Origin: Acidobacteriota bacterium | GTDB lineage: Bacteria > Acidobacteriota > Terriglobia > Terriglobales > Acidobacteriaceae | Assembly: GCA_003225555.1 (NCBI GenBank) | Contig: QIAM01000017.1 | Span: 1 to 64,000, forward strand | Direction of reading: 5' to 3' | DNA: 64,000 nucleotides | Shown here: positions 1-8,965 of the stretch, piece by piece | How the letters are laid out: each line of letters starts with the position of its first letter | How positions within the stretch are numbered: the first letter of the stretch is position 1 | Translations under genes and position numbers: made by a program | Notes under the pieces: generated by a model | Databases searched by the model: none | Seen by the model: only the letters and a program-made list of their open reading frames with translations | Told to the model about the DNA's origin: nothing

Positions 1-2
1 CG

Positions 3-1007
3 GAAGCTTCGTTTGCCCCGGCACTGGAAGACATCAATGTCTACACGTTGGATGCGAAGCTTTTGAGAATCGCCGATCCTGCGTTATTGCCGCCGCCTCG
101 GCATTCATTTCAAAGTCTCGCCTTGTCGCACTTTCGCTTACACCTGGGTAACCTGCCGGTCATCTCGGGATTCGCAGGTGAGAGCATGACTCGCGGCCGC
201 CTCCTGTTTCCCAGCACAAGTGTTATTCAAAGCCGGAACACCTATGACACGATGTTCAATATCGGGATCAGCCCGGTGGTCCATTTCGGATCGAACACCA
301 TCGCTCTGAACGGCGGGATTCAGTACACCATCCGGCGAGACACGCTTTCGCCATTCTTCATGAATCAAAATTTGTTCCGCCAGTTTTTATACTTTTCGAC
401 AACTTCGTTCTTTAATTGGGTTGCGGTGAATGGACAAGGCGTCCATGAGGCCGGACCGTATACGGATCAGCATCTAAGTTCGCGCGACGTTTCGGGCAAG
501 GTGGAATTCACGGTGGGACGGCCCTGGGGCCGGACTGCTCTGCTCGCGGGATACTCGATTCGCGACCTGCTCTTTAACCCCCTGGTGAATGAGTATTTCA
601 ATACCGCGAGCTACGTGGGGCTGCAACACAAGTTCGGCAATCGATTCACCGCGGCTGTTTTGGCGGAGGATTTGCGGTCCTGGAGAGTGCAAGGTGTTCG
701 CTACTCGACAGCGCAGGCGTTTCTGCCGGGAGGACGGTTCGAGTTCCGGGCTACTCCGCGCTGGAGCGTGCAGGGTTCGTTCTTGCTTTCGCAGGGAAAA
801 GGGTATCACCAGTACGACAACGCGCAGAGTGAGTTTCTCATCTCTTATATGCGGCCAATGCGGGGAAATTTGAAGGATGGTACTGGGGATGTGCCTGTGG
901 CTTATCCATTCCGGTTTTCGATCGGCGTGCAGCAGCAGACCTTTTACAACTTTGCGGGCTCATCCAAGACGACCCTTCTTCCCGTTGTCCATTTCACTCT
1001 GTTCTAA
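3..1007 (+). CDS. Outer-membrane beta-barrel-like protein, C-terminal part (5' end outside window)
   Basis: The frame is open from the first bases of the window, so the gene begins upstream; a TTG at 48 is only the first in-window start-like codon. The visible 334 residues are rich in alternating polar and aromatic residues (short amphipathic strands such as TALLAGYSI and RFSIGVQQQTFYNF) and end in HFTLF. A terminal phenylalanine after alternating hydrophobics is the usual BAM recognition signature of outer-membrane barrels. No specific family was recognised. The stop lies 13 bases before the flippase start, so the two are probably co-transcribed, which suggests a role in polysaccharide export or envelope assembly (inference). 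Confidence 0.6.
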   Translation, partial: EASFAPALEDINVYTLDAKLLRIADPALLPPPRHSFQSLALSHFRLHLGNLPVISGFAGESMTRGRLLFPSTSVIQSRNTYDTMFNIGISPVVHFGSNTIALNGGIQYTIRRDTLSPFFMNQNLFRQFLYFSTTSFFNWVAVNGQGVHEAGPYTDQHLSSRDVSGKVEFTVGRPWGRTALLAGYSIRDLLFNPLVNEYFNTASYVGLQHKFGNRFTAAVLAEDLRSWRVQGVRYSTAQAFLPGGRFEFRATPRWSVQGSFLLSQGKGYHQYDNAQSEFLISYMRPMRGNLKDGTGDVPVAYPFRFSIGVQQQTFYNFAGSSKTTLLPVVHFTLF

Positions 1008-1020
1008 GGCGCGGTAAACC

Positions 1021-3051
1021 TTGTCCACAGCTAGCACCACGAAGATCAATACGGGAGACCCATCGGTTGCAGCGAGCGCCTCGTTGGCGCAGAAAGCCTC
1101 GGCGCAGAAGCTGAAATCCAAACTTCTCGGCGGCAGCCTCACGCTGCTTGCCGGTTCAGGACTGGTGGGGGTCACGAACCTGATCTACAACGTCGCGACG
1201 GCGCGTCTGCTGGGGCCGACGGGGTTTGCGCATGCGACCGCCGTCTACACCATGCTGATGTTGATGTCGGCGATCACGCTCTCCTTCCAGGTCGTTTGTG
1301 CGAAGTACGTGGCCAGAAAGACGTCGCTGGAGGAAAGGGTAGCGGTATTCGCTAGCCTGCATCAGCGCGCCTGGATCGCGGGCATCGGCATCGGGCTGTT
1401 GCTCTTTCTGTCTCGCCACGCGCTCAGCGCGTATTTGAATCTGCCAGACCCCATCCTGATCTCGCTGCTGGCGTTGGGAACGGCTTTCTATATTCCGCTC
1501 GGAGTGCGGCGCGGCTACATCCAAGGAACCCATGCCTTCGGCCCTCTGGCGATCAACTTCATGCTGGAGGGTCTCGTCCGCCTGGTCGGCGTATTTGTGT
1601 TGGTCCCGGTCGGCATGGGAGTCAAGGGAGCGGTGTTGGCGAGTGTGCTGGCAGTAATCGTTTCTTACTTCGTCGCCATCCCGAGTCCCGCAATCGGTTC
1701 ACACAGCCTTGCGGGAATCTCAATCTCGTTTCGCGAAGGGCTGCAGGCGGTGGTCTTCTTTTGCGGACAGACGGTCATCAACAATTTCGACATCGTCCTG
1801 GTAAAACATTTCTTTCCTCCGGATGAAGCCGGGCTCTACGCCGCGGTTGCGCTGGTGGGACGGCTGGTCAACATGTGTGCGTGGTCGGTCGTGAATACGA
1901 TGTTTCCAGTCTCTGCCGGCGCCGGGTCTGACGAGAACGAAGGCAGTCATGTGCTGTTCACCTCCCTCTCGCTGGTCTTTCTGATTCTGACCGTTCTGAT
2001 TGTCGGCTTGTGGATGGTTCCCAGCTTCCTTTGGAGAACATTGTTCGGCGCTCATTTCGAGCTCGGCACGTATGGAAGTCTGGCGGCACTCTTGATCTTG
2101 TATGCGGTCACGACCGGCATTTACTCGCTGAGTTCGGTAATCATCACCTATGAAATGTCGCGCAAGATCGCAAATACCAGCTGGCTGCAAATGGTTTTCA
2201 GCGGGGCTCTCGCGCTCGGCATTTATATGTTCCATCAAACGCTGCGGCAAGTGATTCTGGTGCAGTTGCTGCTGATGGTGGTGCTGCTCGCCGTCCTTAC
2301 GATTCCCCTGATCCGGCAGCACATGAGTCCGGAAGTGCTGCGCACTTATCCGAGCTTGCGCCTGCGACGACCTCTAACTGAAGAAGACGTGATTGCCTAC
2401 TTTCTGAAAAGCGAGTTCCACCATCCCGAGTTTACCGAGTATCGTGCGGAGTTCGAACATCTGGTAAACGAACCTGACGTGAAGAATTCCAGAGAAAATG
2501 CCTTGCGCAGAGCATTGTTATTCCTGCGCAGAGGAGCCATGTGGAGGGAGTTGCCGGCCGATACGAGATGGTTTGAAGTTCAACTGACGGCGGAAGACTT
2601 GAACCGCGTGCGATTTTTCCCACGCGCACAGTGGCGTCGCGTCGCGCAGGGCAGCTTCTTTCTTACCGACGTGGTCGAGCGTATTCGGTTGAAGCTGGAG
2701 GAGTCGGAGGAGGATGATCGCTTCTTCCGCAAGCTGCGCCTGCTGAGCGACTCAGTGCAGGAAACGCTGGTGAATCCCACCGTTTTGCTGATTGGAGTCG
2801 ATGAAAAAGGACCGCTCACCATTCTGGACGGCAATCACCGCGTGGCTGCGGCGATGCTCACGGAGTCTCCGGAAGTTCTGGCCCGCTTCCGCTTTATTTG
2901 CGGGTTCTCACCCGAAATGACTCGTTGCTGCTGGTACGACACGAACATGAATACGCTCTGGAGATATTTGAAGAATATGATCCGGTATGTTTCGTACGAT
3001 CCGGAGACGGATATTGGGAGGTTCCAGGAGAGCGACGTCAGCGATTTCTAG
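1021..3051 (+). CDS. Polysaccharide flippase (MOP/Wzx type) fused to a C-terminal ParB/sulfiredoxin-like domain
   Basis: A 676-residue protein. Residues about 35-430 carry 12-14 hydrophobic segments in the arrangement of Wzx/MurJ-type flippases, including an early LLAGSGLVGVTNLIYN segment typical of the oligosaccharide-flippase family, which moves lipid-linked sugars across the inner membrane. Residues about 440-676 are soluble. They contain LTAEDLNRVRF and then ILDGNHRVAAAM with DGNHR at 603-607, which resembles the phosphate-binding GxxR/DGxHR box of ParB-like and sulfiredoxin folds. Ordinary Wzx proteins end near residue 430-480, so the tail is an extra domain. The start is TTG with no clear Shine-Dalgarno; upstream starts are blocked by the previous stop. 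The flippase call is firm; the tail's function is unknown. Confidence 0.8.
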   Translation: MSTASTTKINTGDPSVAASASLAQKASAQKLKSKLLGGSLTLLAGSGLVGVTNLIYNVATARLLGPTGFAHATAVYTMLMLMSAITLSFQVVCAKYVARKTSLEERVAVFASLHQRAWIAGIGIGLLLFLSRHALSAYLNLPDPILISLLALGTAFYIPLGVRRGYIQGTHAFGPLAINFMLEGLVRLVGVFVLVPVGMGVKGAVLASVLAVIVSYFVAIPSPAIGSHSLAGISISFREGLQAVVFFCGQTVINNFDIVLVKHFFPPDEAGLYAAVALVGRLVNMCAWSVVNTMFPVSAGAGSDENEGSHVLFTSLSLVFLILTVLIVGLWMVPSFLWRTLFGAHFELGTYGSLAALLILYAVTTGIYSLSSVIITYEMSRKIANTSWLQMVFSGALALGIYMFHQTLRQVILVQLLLMVVLLAVLTIPLIRQHMSPEVLRTYPSLRLRRPLTEEDVIAYFLKSEFHHPEFTEYRAEFEHLVNEPDVKNSRENALRRALLFLRRGAMWRELPADTRWFEVQLTAEDLNRVRFFPRAQWRRVAQGSFFLTDVVERIRLKLEESEEDDRFFRKLRLLSDSVQETLVNPTVLLIGVDEKGPLTILDGNHRVAAAMLTESPEVLARFRFICGFSPEMTRCCWYDTNMNTLWRYLKNMIRYVSYDPETDIGRFQESDVSDF

Positions 3052-3058
3052 GAGACTT

Positions 3059-3110
3059 TCCGGCTAAAGCCTCGGCTCATTTTGCGGCACTTACGGCACG
3101 GCTGGAAGTG
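3059..3110 (+). repeat. Dispersed GGCTAAAGCC-type repeat, copy B1
   Basis: Contains GGCTAAAGCC followed by a cttacggcacggctgg segment. The same architecture (a GGCTAAAGCC hairpin, a spacer, then acGGC-CGGCT) appears in reverse orientation at 47509-47575 and partly at 57015-57060. It lies directly after the flippase stop and before repeat A1, and has no coding potential that fits the neighbours. Confidence 0.5.
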
Positions 3111-3124
3111 TGTGTGTGTGTGTG
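3108..3124. repeat. (GT)8 microsatellite
   Basis: An uninterrupted GT dinucleotide run of about eight units between repeats B1 and A1. It is not inside a gene, so phase variation of a protein is not expected. Confidence 0.85.
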
Positions 3125-3128
3125 AACT

Positions 3129-3217
3129 CGTGCCGTCCCTCCGGGACTCGCTCCGTCTTTCCACTTCACCCAGGACTTACGTCCTGGGCTAACGAATTCC
3201 GCCCCTTTGGGGCTGTG
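3129..3217 (+). repeat. Three-hairpin dispersed repeat, copy A1
   Basis: Three small inverted repeats in a row: GTCCC-tcc-GGGAC, CCCAGGAC-ttac-GTCCTGGG (3169-3188) and GCCCC-ttt-GGGGC (3201-3213), with CTAACGAA between the last two. The same three-hairpin order with changed but still paired stem bases occurs in reverse orientation at 47873-47964. It sits between two convergent genes, as REP-like elements often do. Whether it is REP/RAYT-derived cannot be judged here, since no RAYT transposase is visible in the window. Confidence 0.7.
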
Positions 3218-3344
3218 AATTGCGTTGGCATTCCACTGGTTCGCGCGAGAGTTAGGCTCTCACGCACACACATAGAAGCCGCGCCCTTTCAAATCAGAAC
3301 AGGCTGTAAGTTCTTCACAACAACTACTAACGGGCGAGTGATTC

Positions 3345-4499
3345 TTATTGCGGCTGTGAACTTTGCTGCGAAGCCGGGTTCTGCGCACTTGGTGAGGCCG
3401 GTTCCTCGACCACGCTGTTGTCGCGGCGACGAAGCAGGATTGGCTCATGCTGGCGGTGGCGCGCTTCGCGCTCCTGCGCGACCCTGGCATTCACCTTCGA
3501 AGAATTATCCTGCGCCACCTGGAAGAGCTTCTGACCTTCGAACGCGCGGCGGGTTGCCAGACCGACTTTGGCGTTCGCGCCAAGGGCTTGTTGAGCGCTG
3601 TCGTAGAAGAACTGTGCGGTCTCGCGGTCGCCTTCGATCTCCGACACGTATCCGATATTGTTCCGGGCAAATGCGTTGTTCGGGTTCAGAGCATAGGCTT
3701 TTCTGAAATCCTGATCAGCGGTTCGCAGGTCGTTGCGGTTAATGGCCGAGACTCCGCGAAGATTGAACTCCGCTACGCGCGCTTCGAGGGTGTTGTGGGA
3801 TTCCATCCGGTTTCGCAGGGCCTTCGCGTTTTGCGCTGCCATTTCGGCCACGGGCTTTCCTCTCCAGGTTCGGTCGAGAGTGACCACCGCGACGACATCG
3901 GAACGAGAGGCAGAAGCTGCATCGTAGTATTTCAAGGCCTCTTGCGATTCGCCTTCCATCTCCTTCGCGACTCCAAGATTGTTCAGCGTAAAAATGTTCT
4001 GCGGATCGCTTTTCAGATCATTTTGTAGTAGCAGATCCGCCTCGGGAGCGCGTCCCTGGGACAGCAACCGCACCGCCTCGACGTTGTCGTGGTTGATTTG
4101 CAGGGGAAGATCGGAGACCGCGAGCACTTCTTTGATCGGACGGCCTTCGACGCGCTGCGAGCTGGCTCGCTCGATCACAGCATCACTCGCCTGTTGACCC
4201 GCCAGCTGATAGAAACGCTGTGCGCGGTCCACCTGCCCCTGCAATTCCGCAATATAGCCAAGATTGTTCAGCGTGAAAGGGTCATCGGGGTCGAGGAGGT
4301 ATGCCTTGTAGAACAGGGTCTCGGCCTTCTCGTAGGCATGCTTCCGAATCGCCTCGACTCCTTCCCGGTTCAGACGCTGCACTGGGGTAAAGTGGCTGCC
4401 TTTGGGAAGATTGATTTTTAGATCGCCGGCGTAGACCCGCGTTCCCGACGCCACGACCGCCCCTATCACCGCTACCATCAACCATCGTCTCCACGACAT
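3345..4499 (-). CDS. Secreted or membrane-anchored TPR protein
   Basis: I chose ATG 4499 (MSWRRWLM) because AGAGAGGG lies 7-8 bases upstream; a GTG at 4523 would add only eight residues. An N-terminal hydrophobic stretch (residues 4-22) is followed by VYAG, a signal peptide or anchor. The rest is three super-modules of about 110 residues, each with a pair of TPRs (NNLGYIAELQG, NNLGVAKEMEG, NNIGYVSEIEG) followed by a similar linker (RVEGRPIKEV, TWRGKPVAEM, AFEGQKLFQV). The C-terminus is Gln/Ser/Pro-rich. TPRs mediate protein contacts, so I infer a periplasmic scaffold. The partner is unknown. The gene is convergent with the flippase. Confidence 0.75.
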   Translation of the reverse strand: MSWRRWLMVAVIGAVVASGTRVYAGDLKINLPKGSHFTPVQRLNREGVEAIRKHAYEKAETLFYKAYLLDPDDPFTLNNLGYIAELQGQVDRAQRFYQLAGQQASDAVIERASSQRVEGRPIKEVLAVSDLPLQINHDNVEAVRLLSQGRAPEADLLLQNDLKSDPQNIFTLNNLGVAKEMEGESQEALKYYDAASASRSDVVAVVTLDRTWRGKPVAEMAAQNAKALRNRMESHNTLEARVAEFNLRGVSAINRNDLRTADQDFRKAYALNPNNAFARNNIGYVSEIEGDRETAQFFYDSAQQALGANAKVGLATRRAFEGQKLFQVAQDNSSKVNARVAQEREARHRQHEPILLRRRDNSVVEEPASPSAQNPASQQSSQPQ

Positions 4500-4671
4500 T
4501 CGTATGCCCTCTCTAATCAGCACAACGCCCCAAGTTGCAGTTTTCGCAATGATGTGATGCCTTCCAAGGCGATTTGTTTGCTATCAATGAATAGGCTTTT
4601 GAAGATGACAACCAGCCCCTGGCGCAGGTTTTGCATCCAAATGCGGCGCCGGAAAATACTGAGGGAGTGCC

Positions 4672-5592
4672 ATGATCCGTCTTCTGCTGAATCTGGTTAC
4701 CTGTGGCGCCGTTCTGGGAGGACTCGCGTTTGGGCAAGTCACGCCGGCGGAATCGGTAGTGTCGGAACCGGCGGCCACACCGGCCGCGTCCCCCGACGAA
4801 ACCGCCAAGTCTTCTGCGGGCGATGCTGACATCACGCTTGACGCCGCCAGCTTGCTGCCGGACTTGCCGCCCGTTCCCGCGGGAAAGGCGACGTTGGTTG
4901 GAGGCACGATCGAACGGCTGGACCGTGTGCAGGACAGGCTCACCGTGCACGTCTTCGGTGGGGAAAAGATGAAGATCCTGTTCGATACGCGCACCGGGAT
5001 CTATCGCGATGGCATCCGGATCTCGGCCGCGGAATTGCGTCAGGGCGACCGCGTGTACGTCGATACGATGCTGGATGGCAGCGAGATCTTCGCTCGTAAT
5101 ATCCGGCTGAAGGGTTCAGGACCGGTGGGCGAAAGTCAGGGAGTGATTCTGTCTTACCGCGCGAACGACGGAGAGTTGCAGGTGCGGGATGCGATCTCGC
5201 CTCACCCGTTGAAGGTGCGAGTGACGTCCTCAACCCGCGTTACTCAGGGAAATCGCACTGTCTCCGCGTCCGCGTTGACTCCGGGAACTCTGGTCGCGGT
5301 GACGTTTGGGCCCCAGCAGAAAGGCGCCGACGTAGCCCGCGAAATTTCTATTCTTGCTGAGCGCGGAGCCAATTTTACCTTTGCCGGACAGGTCACGTTT
5401 CTGGACCTCCACAGTGGCCTGCTCGTGCTGAAGTCCGCGACCGACCAAAAGACGTACGAGATTCACTTGGATCCCTCCGAAGTCAAGGTCGACGACTCTC
5501 TGCGCCAGGGTGCAGATGTCACGGTGCAGACACGCTTTGATGGAAGCGCATACGTCGCGCGCAGTGTGACGATCAATTCGCGGAGTCAGTGA
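4672..5592 (+). CDS. Exported DUF5666-type beta-barrel-domain protein
   Basis: 306 residues. It has a signal peptide (MIRLLLNLVTCGAVLGGLAFG) and then a Pro/Ala-rich linker up to about residue 60. Three OB-like segments follow, each with a GxxxxLD/GxVxxx pattern and phrases such as LRQGDRVYVDT, LTPGTLVAVTF and LRQGADVTVQT. This is the pattern of DUF5666 domains, which are small beta-barrels of unknown function found in exported proteins. The cysteine in the hydrophobic core does not fit a good lipobox, so signal peptidase I cleavage after AFG is more likely. The gene is convergent with the TPR part of the kinase locus (37 bases apart). Function unknown. Confidence 0.65.
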   Translation: MIRLLLNLVTCGAVLGGLAFGQVTPAESVVSEPAATPAASPDETAKSSAGDADITLDAASLLPDLPPVPAGKATLVGGTIERLDRVQDRLTVHVFGGEKMKILFDTRTGIYRDGIRISAAELRQGDRVYVDTMLDGSEIFARNIRLKGSGPVGESQGVILSYRANDGELQVRDAISPHPLKVRVTSSTRVTQGNRTVSASALTPGTLVAVTFGPQQKGADVAREISILAERGANFTFAGQVTFLDLHSGLLVLKSATDQKTYEIHLDPSEVKVDDSLRQGADVTVQTRFDGSAYVARSVTINSRSQ

Positions 5593-5629
5593 ATCAAGAG
5601 GCTTCCAGCCGAGTATGCGGCCGCAAGGC

Positions 5630-6934
5630 TTACTGAGGCAGGCCGATGCGTCGCTGAATATCGATGAAGCGCATGTCGGAGCGGATGGGATCGAATCTGG
5701 GATCCATCTTGGTGTAGGCCAGCAAGGTGGATCGTTCCTGGAATGCTCTTTCCAGGGCTGCAAGCGCCTTCTCCTTCTCACCCAGACCAACGTAGATTAA
5801 GGCAAACTGATAACCAGAGATGCTTTCCTTTTTTGCCTGACCCTCGAGTTCTCCAAGGATCTTCCGCGCTTTCTCTTTCTGGCCTGAGACACCATACGTA
5901 TGCGCCAAGGAAGCCATGGTGTTGGGATCGGGAGAAAGGGCGGCCGCTTTTTCCATCTGCGCGAGGGCCTCTGCCGGCATGCCTTTTTGCTCATAAATCA
6001 GTCCCAATCCCCAGTAAGCAGTGTCAAATGTTGGGTCTTCCTTCAAAACGTCGTTCAAAGGCTTTATCGCCGAATCGTATTGGCGAGCAAAGTAATAAAT
6101 CACTCCCACATTCGCCTTGGCAACCTGAGAGAGCGGATCCACTTCTTGCGCCCGCCTGATTTCGCGGAGGGCCTCATCGATTCGTCCCACGCTCGAAAGA
6201 AAACGGCTATAACGGTGCAGCACCCCCGCGTCATTTGGATTGAGTTGCAGAGAGCGGTGGAATTCCTCTTCGGCGGCGGCCCAATCCCATTCGTAGTAAG
6301 TGTGGATATACGCCAGCGAAGCATGTGCCTCGGCGAGAGAGTCATCAAGCTCCAGTGCTCTGGCCACAGCAGCTTTGGCTTTCGGAAAAACGTCATCGGG
6401 TTTTGCATTGGTGTAGAACGGTAGCACGCTGTAGTAGTCTGCGAGCGCGGCATAGGCTGGAGCATAGAGTGGATCGCGGTCCAGCGCTTGCTCAAAATAT
6501 TGCCGGGCTTTCTCGAGATTCTCAAGAGCGCCCTTTCGCCTGTAATAGCGGCCACGTAAATAGGCATCATGCGCATCCGGATTCACCGAGCGGGATTTCT
6601 GCAAGCGCGATTCTTCCTGGACCGTCAGCTTGACGCGGATCTCCCCCGCCACCGACCGCGCCACCTGGCTCTGAATCGCCATCACGTCGCGCAGATCACT
6701 GTCGTAGCTCTTGGCCCAGAGGTGCCGTTCGGGTACTGCCTGGATCAGCTGCGCCATGATCCTCACTTTTTCTCCAGAGCGCAGCACGGAGCCTTCAATA
6801 ACGCTATCCACATGCAGCTCACGGGCAATTTCCGGCAGCGATTTTTTGCCACCCTTGTATTGCATCACCGAAGTGCGCGAGATCACGCGCAGAGCGCTGA
6901 TCTCGGCGAGCTCTGTAATCATGGCTTCCGTCAT
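5630..6934 (-). CDS. TolB-like/TPR half of a Ser/Thr kinase-TPR protein, separated by an in-frame amber codon
   Basis: This is the downstream half of what looks like one gene. It starts MTEAMITELAE, and the six codons before its ATG read DYFADG in the same frame, right after the TAG that ends the kinase half. In homologous kinase-TPR proteins SGDPxQxYFADGMTE is continuous. Residues 1-130 resemble the TolB-like/CadC-type N-domain (LRVISRTSVMQYK, VIEGSVLRSG, LWAKSYDSDLRDV). The remainder is about eight TPRs (for example AYLRGRYYRRKG, AYWGLGLIYEQKG). I saw no strong ribosome binding site for independent translation of this half. It would act as a protein-interaction module, probably periplasmic, since the kinase half ends after a membrane span. 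Confidence 0.75.
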   Translation of the reverse strand: MTEAMITELAEISALRVISRTSVMQYKGGKKSLPEIARELHVDSVIEGSVLRSGEKVRIMAQLIQAVPERHLWAKSYDSDLRDVMAIQSQVARSVAGEIRVKLTVQEESRLQKSRSVNPDAHDAYLRGRYYRRKGALENLEKARQYFEQALDRDPLYAPAYAALADYYSVLPFYTNAKPDDVFPKAKAAVARALELDDSLAEAHASLAYIHTYYEWDWAAAEEEFHRSLQLNPNDAGVLHRYSRFLSSVGRIDEALREIRRAQEVDPLSQVAKANVGVIYYFARQYDSAIKPLNDVLKEDPTFDTAYWGLGLIYEQKGMPAEALAQMEKAAALSPDPNTMASLAHTYGVSGQKEKARKILGELEGQAKKESISGYQFALIYVGLGEKEKALAALERAFQERSTLLAYTKMDPRFDPIRSDMRFIDIQRRIGLPQ

Positions 6935-6952
6935 GCCGTCCGCGAAGTAATC

Positions 6953-8218
6953 CTACGCTGGATCACCGGAGAGATTTGCCAAAGGAAGCACTGCCAGGGA
7001 CTGAATGTGGCCTGCTCCCCCGAAGCGGTCTCGTAAGCCTCCCAGGTTGGCGGCGAAGACCAGCGCGAATACTGCTAGAAGCGCTAGTCCCGTAAGTGAC
7101 AGGGTCTGCTTGGTAATCAATTGCCGGGGAAGAGGAACGCCTGGGGCTTTGGGGAAATCGGCACGCAATGCAACTGGCGCATCCGAAAGCGCCTTCAGCG
7201 CAAAACCTACTTCCTTCGCAGATTGAAACCGTTCGTTGGCATCTTTTTCCAGACAACGACGGATGATTCGGTCCAGTGGAGGGGTTATGTTCGGGCTTGT
7301 TCCTGTGAGGGAAGGGGGATCGTGCATCAGGATTGCAGTTAATGTATCCGCCGGCGTAGTGCCCTTAAAGGCGCGCTTAGCCGATAGCATTTCGTAAAAG
7401 ATCGCGCCCAGAGCAAAAATGTCGGTCCGGTGATCAACCTGCTGTCCACGCACCTGCTCGGGCGACATGTAGCCTACAGTTCCCATGACGACTCCTGGCA
7501 ATGTGCTGCTGCCCTGAGTCATGGCGTCGGGTGTCCCCAACTCTGAACGATGCAGTTTCGCAAGCCCAAAGTCGAGGATCTTGAGTAGACCATTGTTCGT
7601 GAGAAAGAGATTATCCGGCTTAAGATCGCGGTGGACGATTCCTTTTGCGTGAGCCGCAGCCAAACCGTTAACCAGCTGAAGCATGTAGTCCAGGGCCGAG
7701 CTAACAGGAACGGGCCCTTTCTCCAGACGGTCGCGCAGCGTTTCGCCCTCCAAAAACTCCGAGACCAGGTAAGGCGCCCCGTCATGGCTGCCGAGTTGAT
7801 GGATGGCAAGAATGTTCGGGTGATTGAGAGCGGCCGCGGAGCACGCTTCCTGTTCAAAGCGGCGCAAGCGATCCGCGTCACGGGAAAAAATCGGTGGCAG
7901 AACTTTGATGGCGACTTCGCGCCCGAGAACCGTGTCGCGAGCCCGGTACACTTCTCCCATACCACCCGCTCCCACCATTTCTACAATTTCGTAGGCTCCC
8001 AATCTTGCGCCGGGACCGAGCGTCACGGACGGCAGTGCAGGATTCTCCAGGAAACTGTCGCTGGCGTGATCGTGAGCGGCGAGAAAAGATTGGACCTCGC
8101 GATGAAGGTCGGGGTCTGTGGCGCACATTCTGGCAACATAGGCCGCCCGTGCCTCGGGCGGGAGCTCGAGCGCAGCGTCAAGGATCTTACGAACCTGTGC
8201 CCAGCGTTCCGGCTTCAC
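6953..8218 (-). CDS. Membrane Ser/Thr protein kinase (PknB-type), truncated by amber codon
   Basis: I chose GTG 8218 (MKPERWAQV): it lies 11 bases after the sigma-factor stop, with GAGG about nine bases upstream, and matches where this family usually starts. The kinase domain is complete: a glycine-rich loop GAGGMGEVY near residue 84-91, the VAIK lysine at 105, HRDLKPDN at 196-203 and DFGLAK at 217-222. A single membrane span ([16 protein letters not shown]) lies near the end. The frame then reads [14 protein letters not shown] and stops at TAG (6955-6953), where relatives have a glutamine. The gene is coupled to the upstream ECF sigma factor, a common pairing in Acidobacteria. The kinase itself is probably still active; its sensory tail is cut off unless the amber is read through. 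Confidence 0.85.
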   Translation of the reverse strand: MKPERWAQVRKILDAALELPPEARAAYVARMCATDPDLHREVQSFLAAHDHASDSFLENPALPSVTLGPGARLGAYEIVEMVGAGGMGEVYRARDTVLGREVAIKVLPPIFSRDADRLRRFEQEACSAAALNHPNILAIHQLGSHDGAPYLVSEFLEGETLRDRLEKGPVPVSSALDYMLQLVNGLAAAHAKGIVHRDLKPDNLFLTNNGLLKILDFGLAKLHRSELGTPDAMTQGSSTLPGVVMGTVGYMSPEQVRGQQVDHRTDIFALGAIFYEMLSAKRAFKGTTPADTLTAILMHDPPSLTGTSPNITPPLDRIIRRCLEKDANERFQSAKEVGFALKALSDAPVALRADFPKAPGVPLPRQLITKQTLSLTGLALLAVFALVFAANLGGLRDRFGGAGHIQSLAVLPLANLSGDPA

Positions 8219-8229
8219 CTTCAGCAACC

Positions 8230-8793
8230 TCAACGTCGCATTTGATGATAGAGGTACGCCTTTGCTGTTGCCCACTGCCGCTTCAACGTAGCAGGGGAAA
8301 CTCCGAGGACATCCGACGCTTCGTCGATCGACAGGCCACCGAAGAATCTCAGTTCCACCAGACGGCTTTGTTGTGCGTCCACCTCTTGCAAACTTTTCAG
8401 GGCATCGTCCAGCGCCAGCAGATCCAGTTGCTTCTCCGGCAACGCGAGGCGATCGTCCAGCTCCAGCTTCAATGCGCCTGCACCGCGCTTCACGGCACCG
8501 TGATTTCTGGCATAGTCCACCAGGATGTAACGCATTAACTGAGCAGCCAGGGCGATGAAGTGATTCCGATCTTCAAAATGTCTCGGACGCTGATTCACGA
8601 GGCGCAAGTAGGCTTCATGCACCAGCGCCGTGCTTTGGATGGTGTGATTTGCCCGCTCGCGCTGCAGACAACGGTGGGCGATCCGGCGGAGCTCATCGTA
8701 CACGAACGGCAACAGTTCATTGAGGGCGTCCTTGTTCCCTTTTTCCCAATCAACGAGTAGTTCGCTGAAAGGTTTAGGAAAAGTCTCTAGCAC
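8230..8793 (-). CDS. RNA polymerase ECF-type sigma factor (TIGR02999-like)
   Basis: 187 residues. Region 2 is [18 protein letters not shown] followed by [13 protein letters not shown], the hallmark of the TIGR02999 group of sigma-70-like factors abundant in Acidobacteria and Planctomycetes. Region 4 is [27 protein letters not shown]. The start is GTG 8793. No anti-sigma factor is adjacent; instead a Ser/Thr kinase follows within 11 bases, and kinase control of such sigma factors has been suggested for this family. A secreted protein gene is divergent at 8966, so the 172 bases between are the likely shared promoter region. Confidence 0.88.
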   Translation of the reverse strand: MLETFPKPFSELLVDWEKGNKDALNELLPFVYDELRRIAHRCLQRERANHTIQSTALVHEAYLRLVNQRPRHFEDRNHFIALAAQLMRYILVDYARNHGAVKRGAGALKLELDDRLALPEKQLDLLALDDALKSLQEVDAQQSRLVELRFFGGLSIDEASDVLGVSPATLKRQWATAKAYLYHQMRR

Positions 8794-8965
8794 TGGAGAA
8801 CCCCATGCCCAAAGAGTTTCAGTCTGGCCCCGCTACCTTACATCGGAAACCCATCTAAATCAATGTATTAGGCCCTATGGCCAGCATCCTCTGCGAAAAT
8901 CTCTTACGATTGATGAGCCGATCTAGCCCTGTTTTCCGCTTCCCTTCGTATAGGAGGCTACATCC

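Noticed and set aside
3110-3706. Rightward open frame overlapping repeat A1 and the TPR gene
   Set aside because: It reads through repeat DNA and antisense to a well-supported TPR gene, and has no motif.
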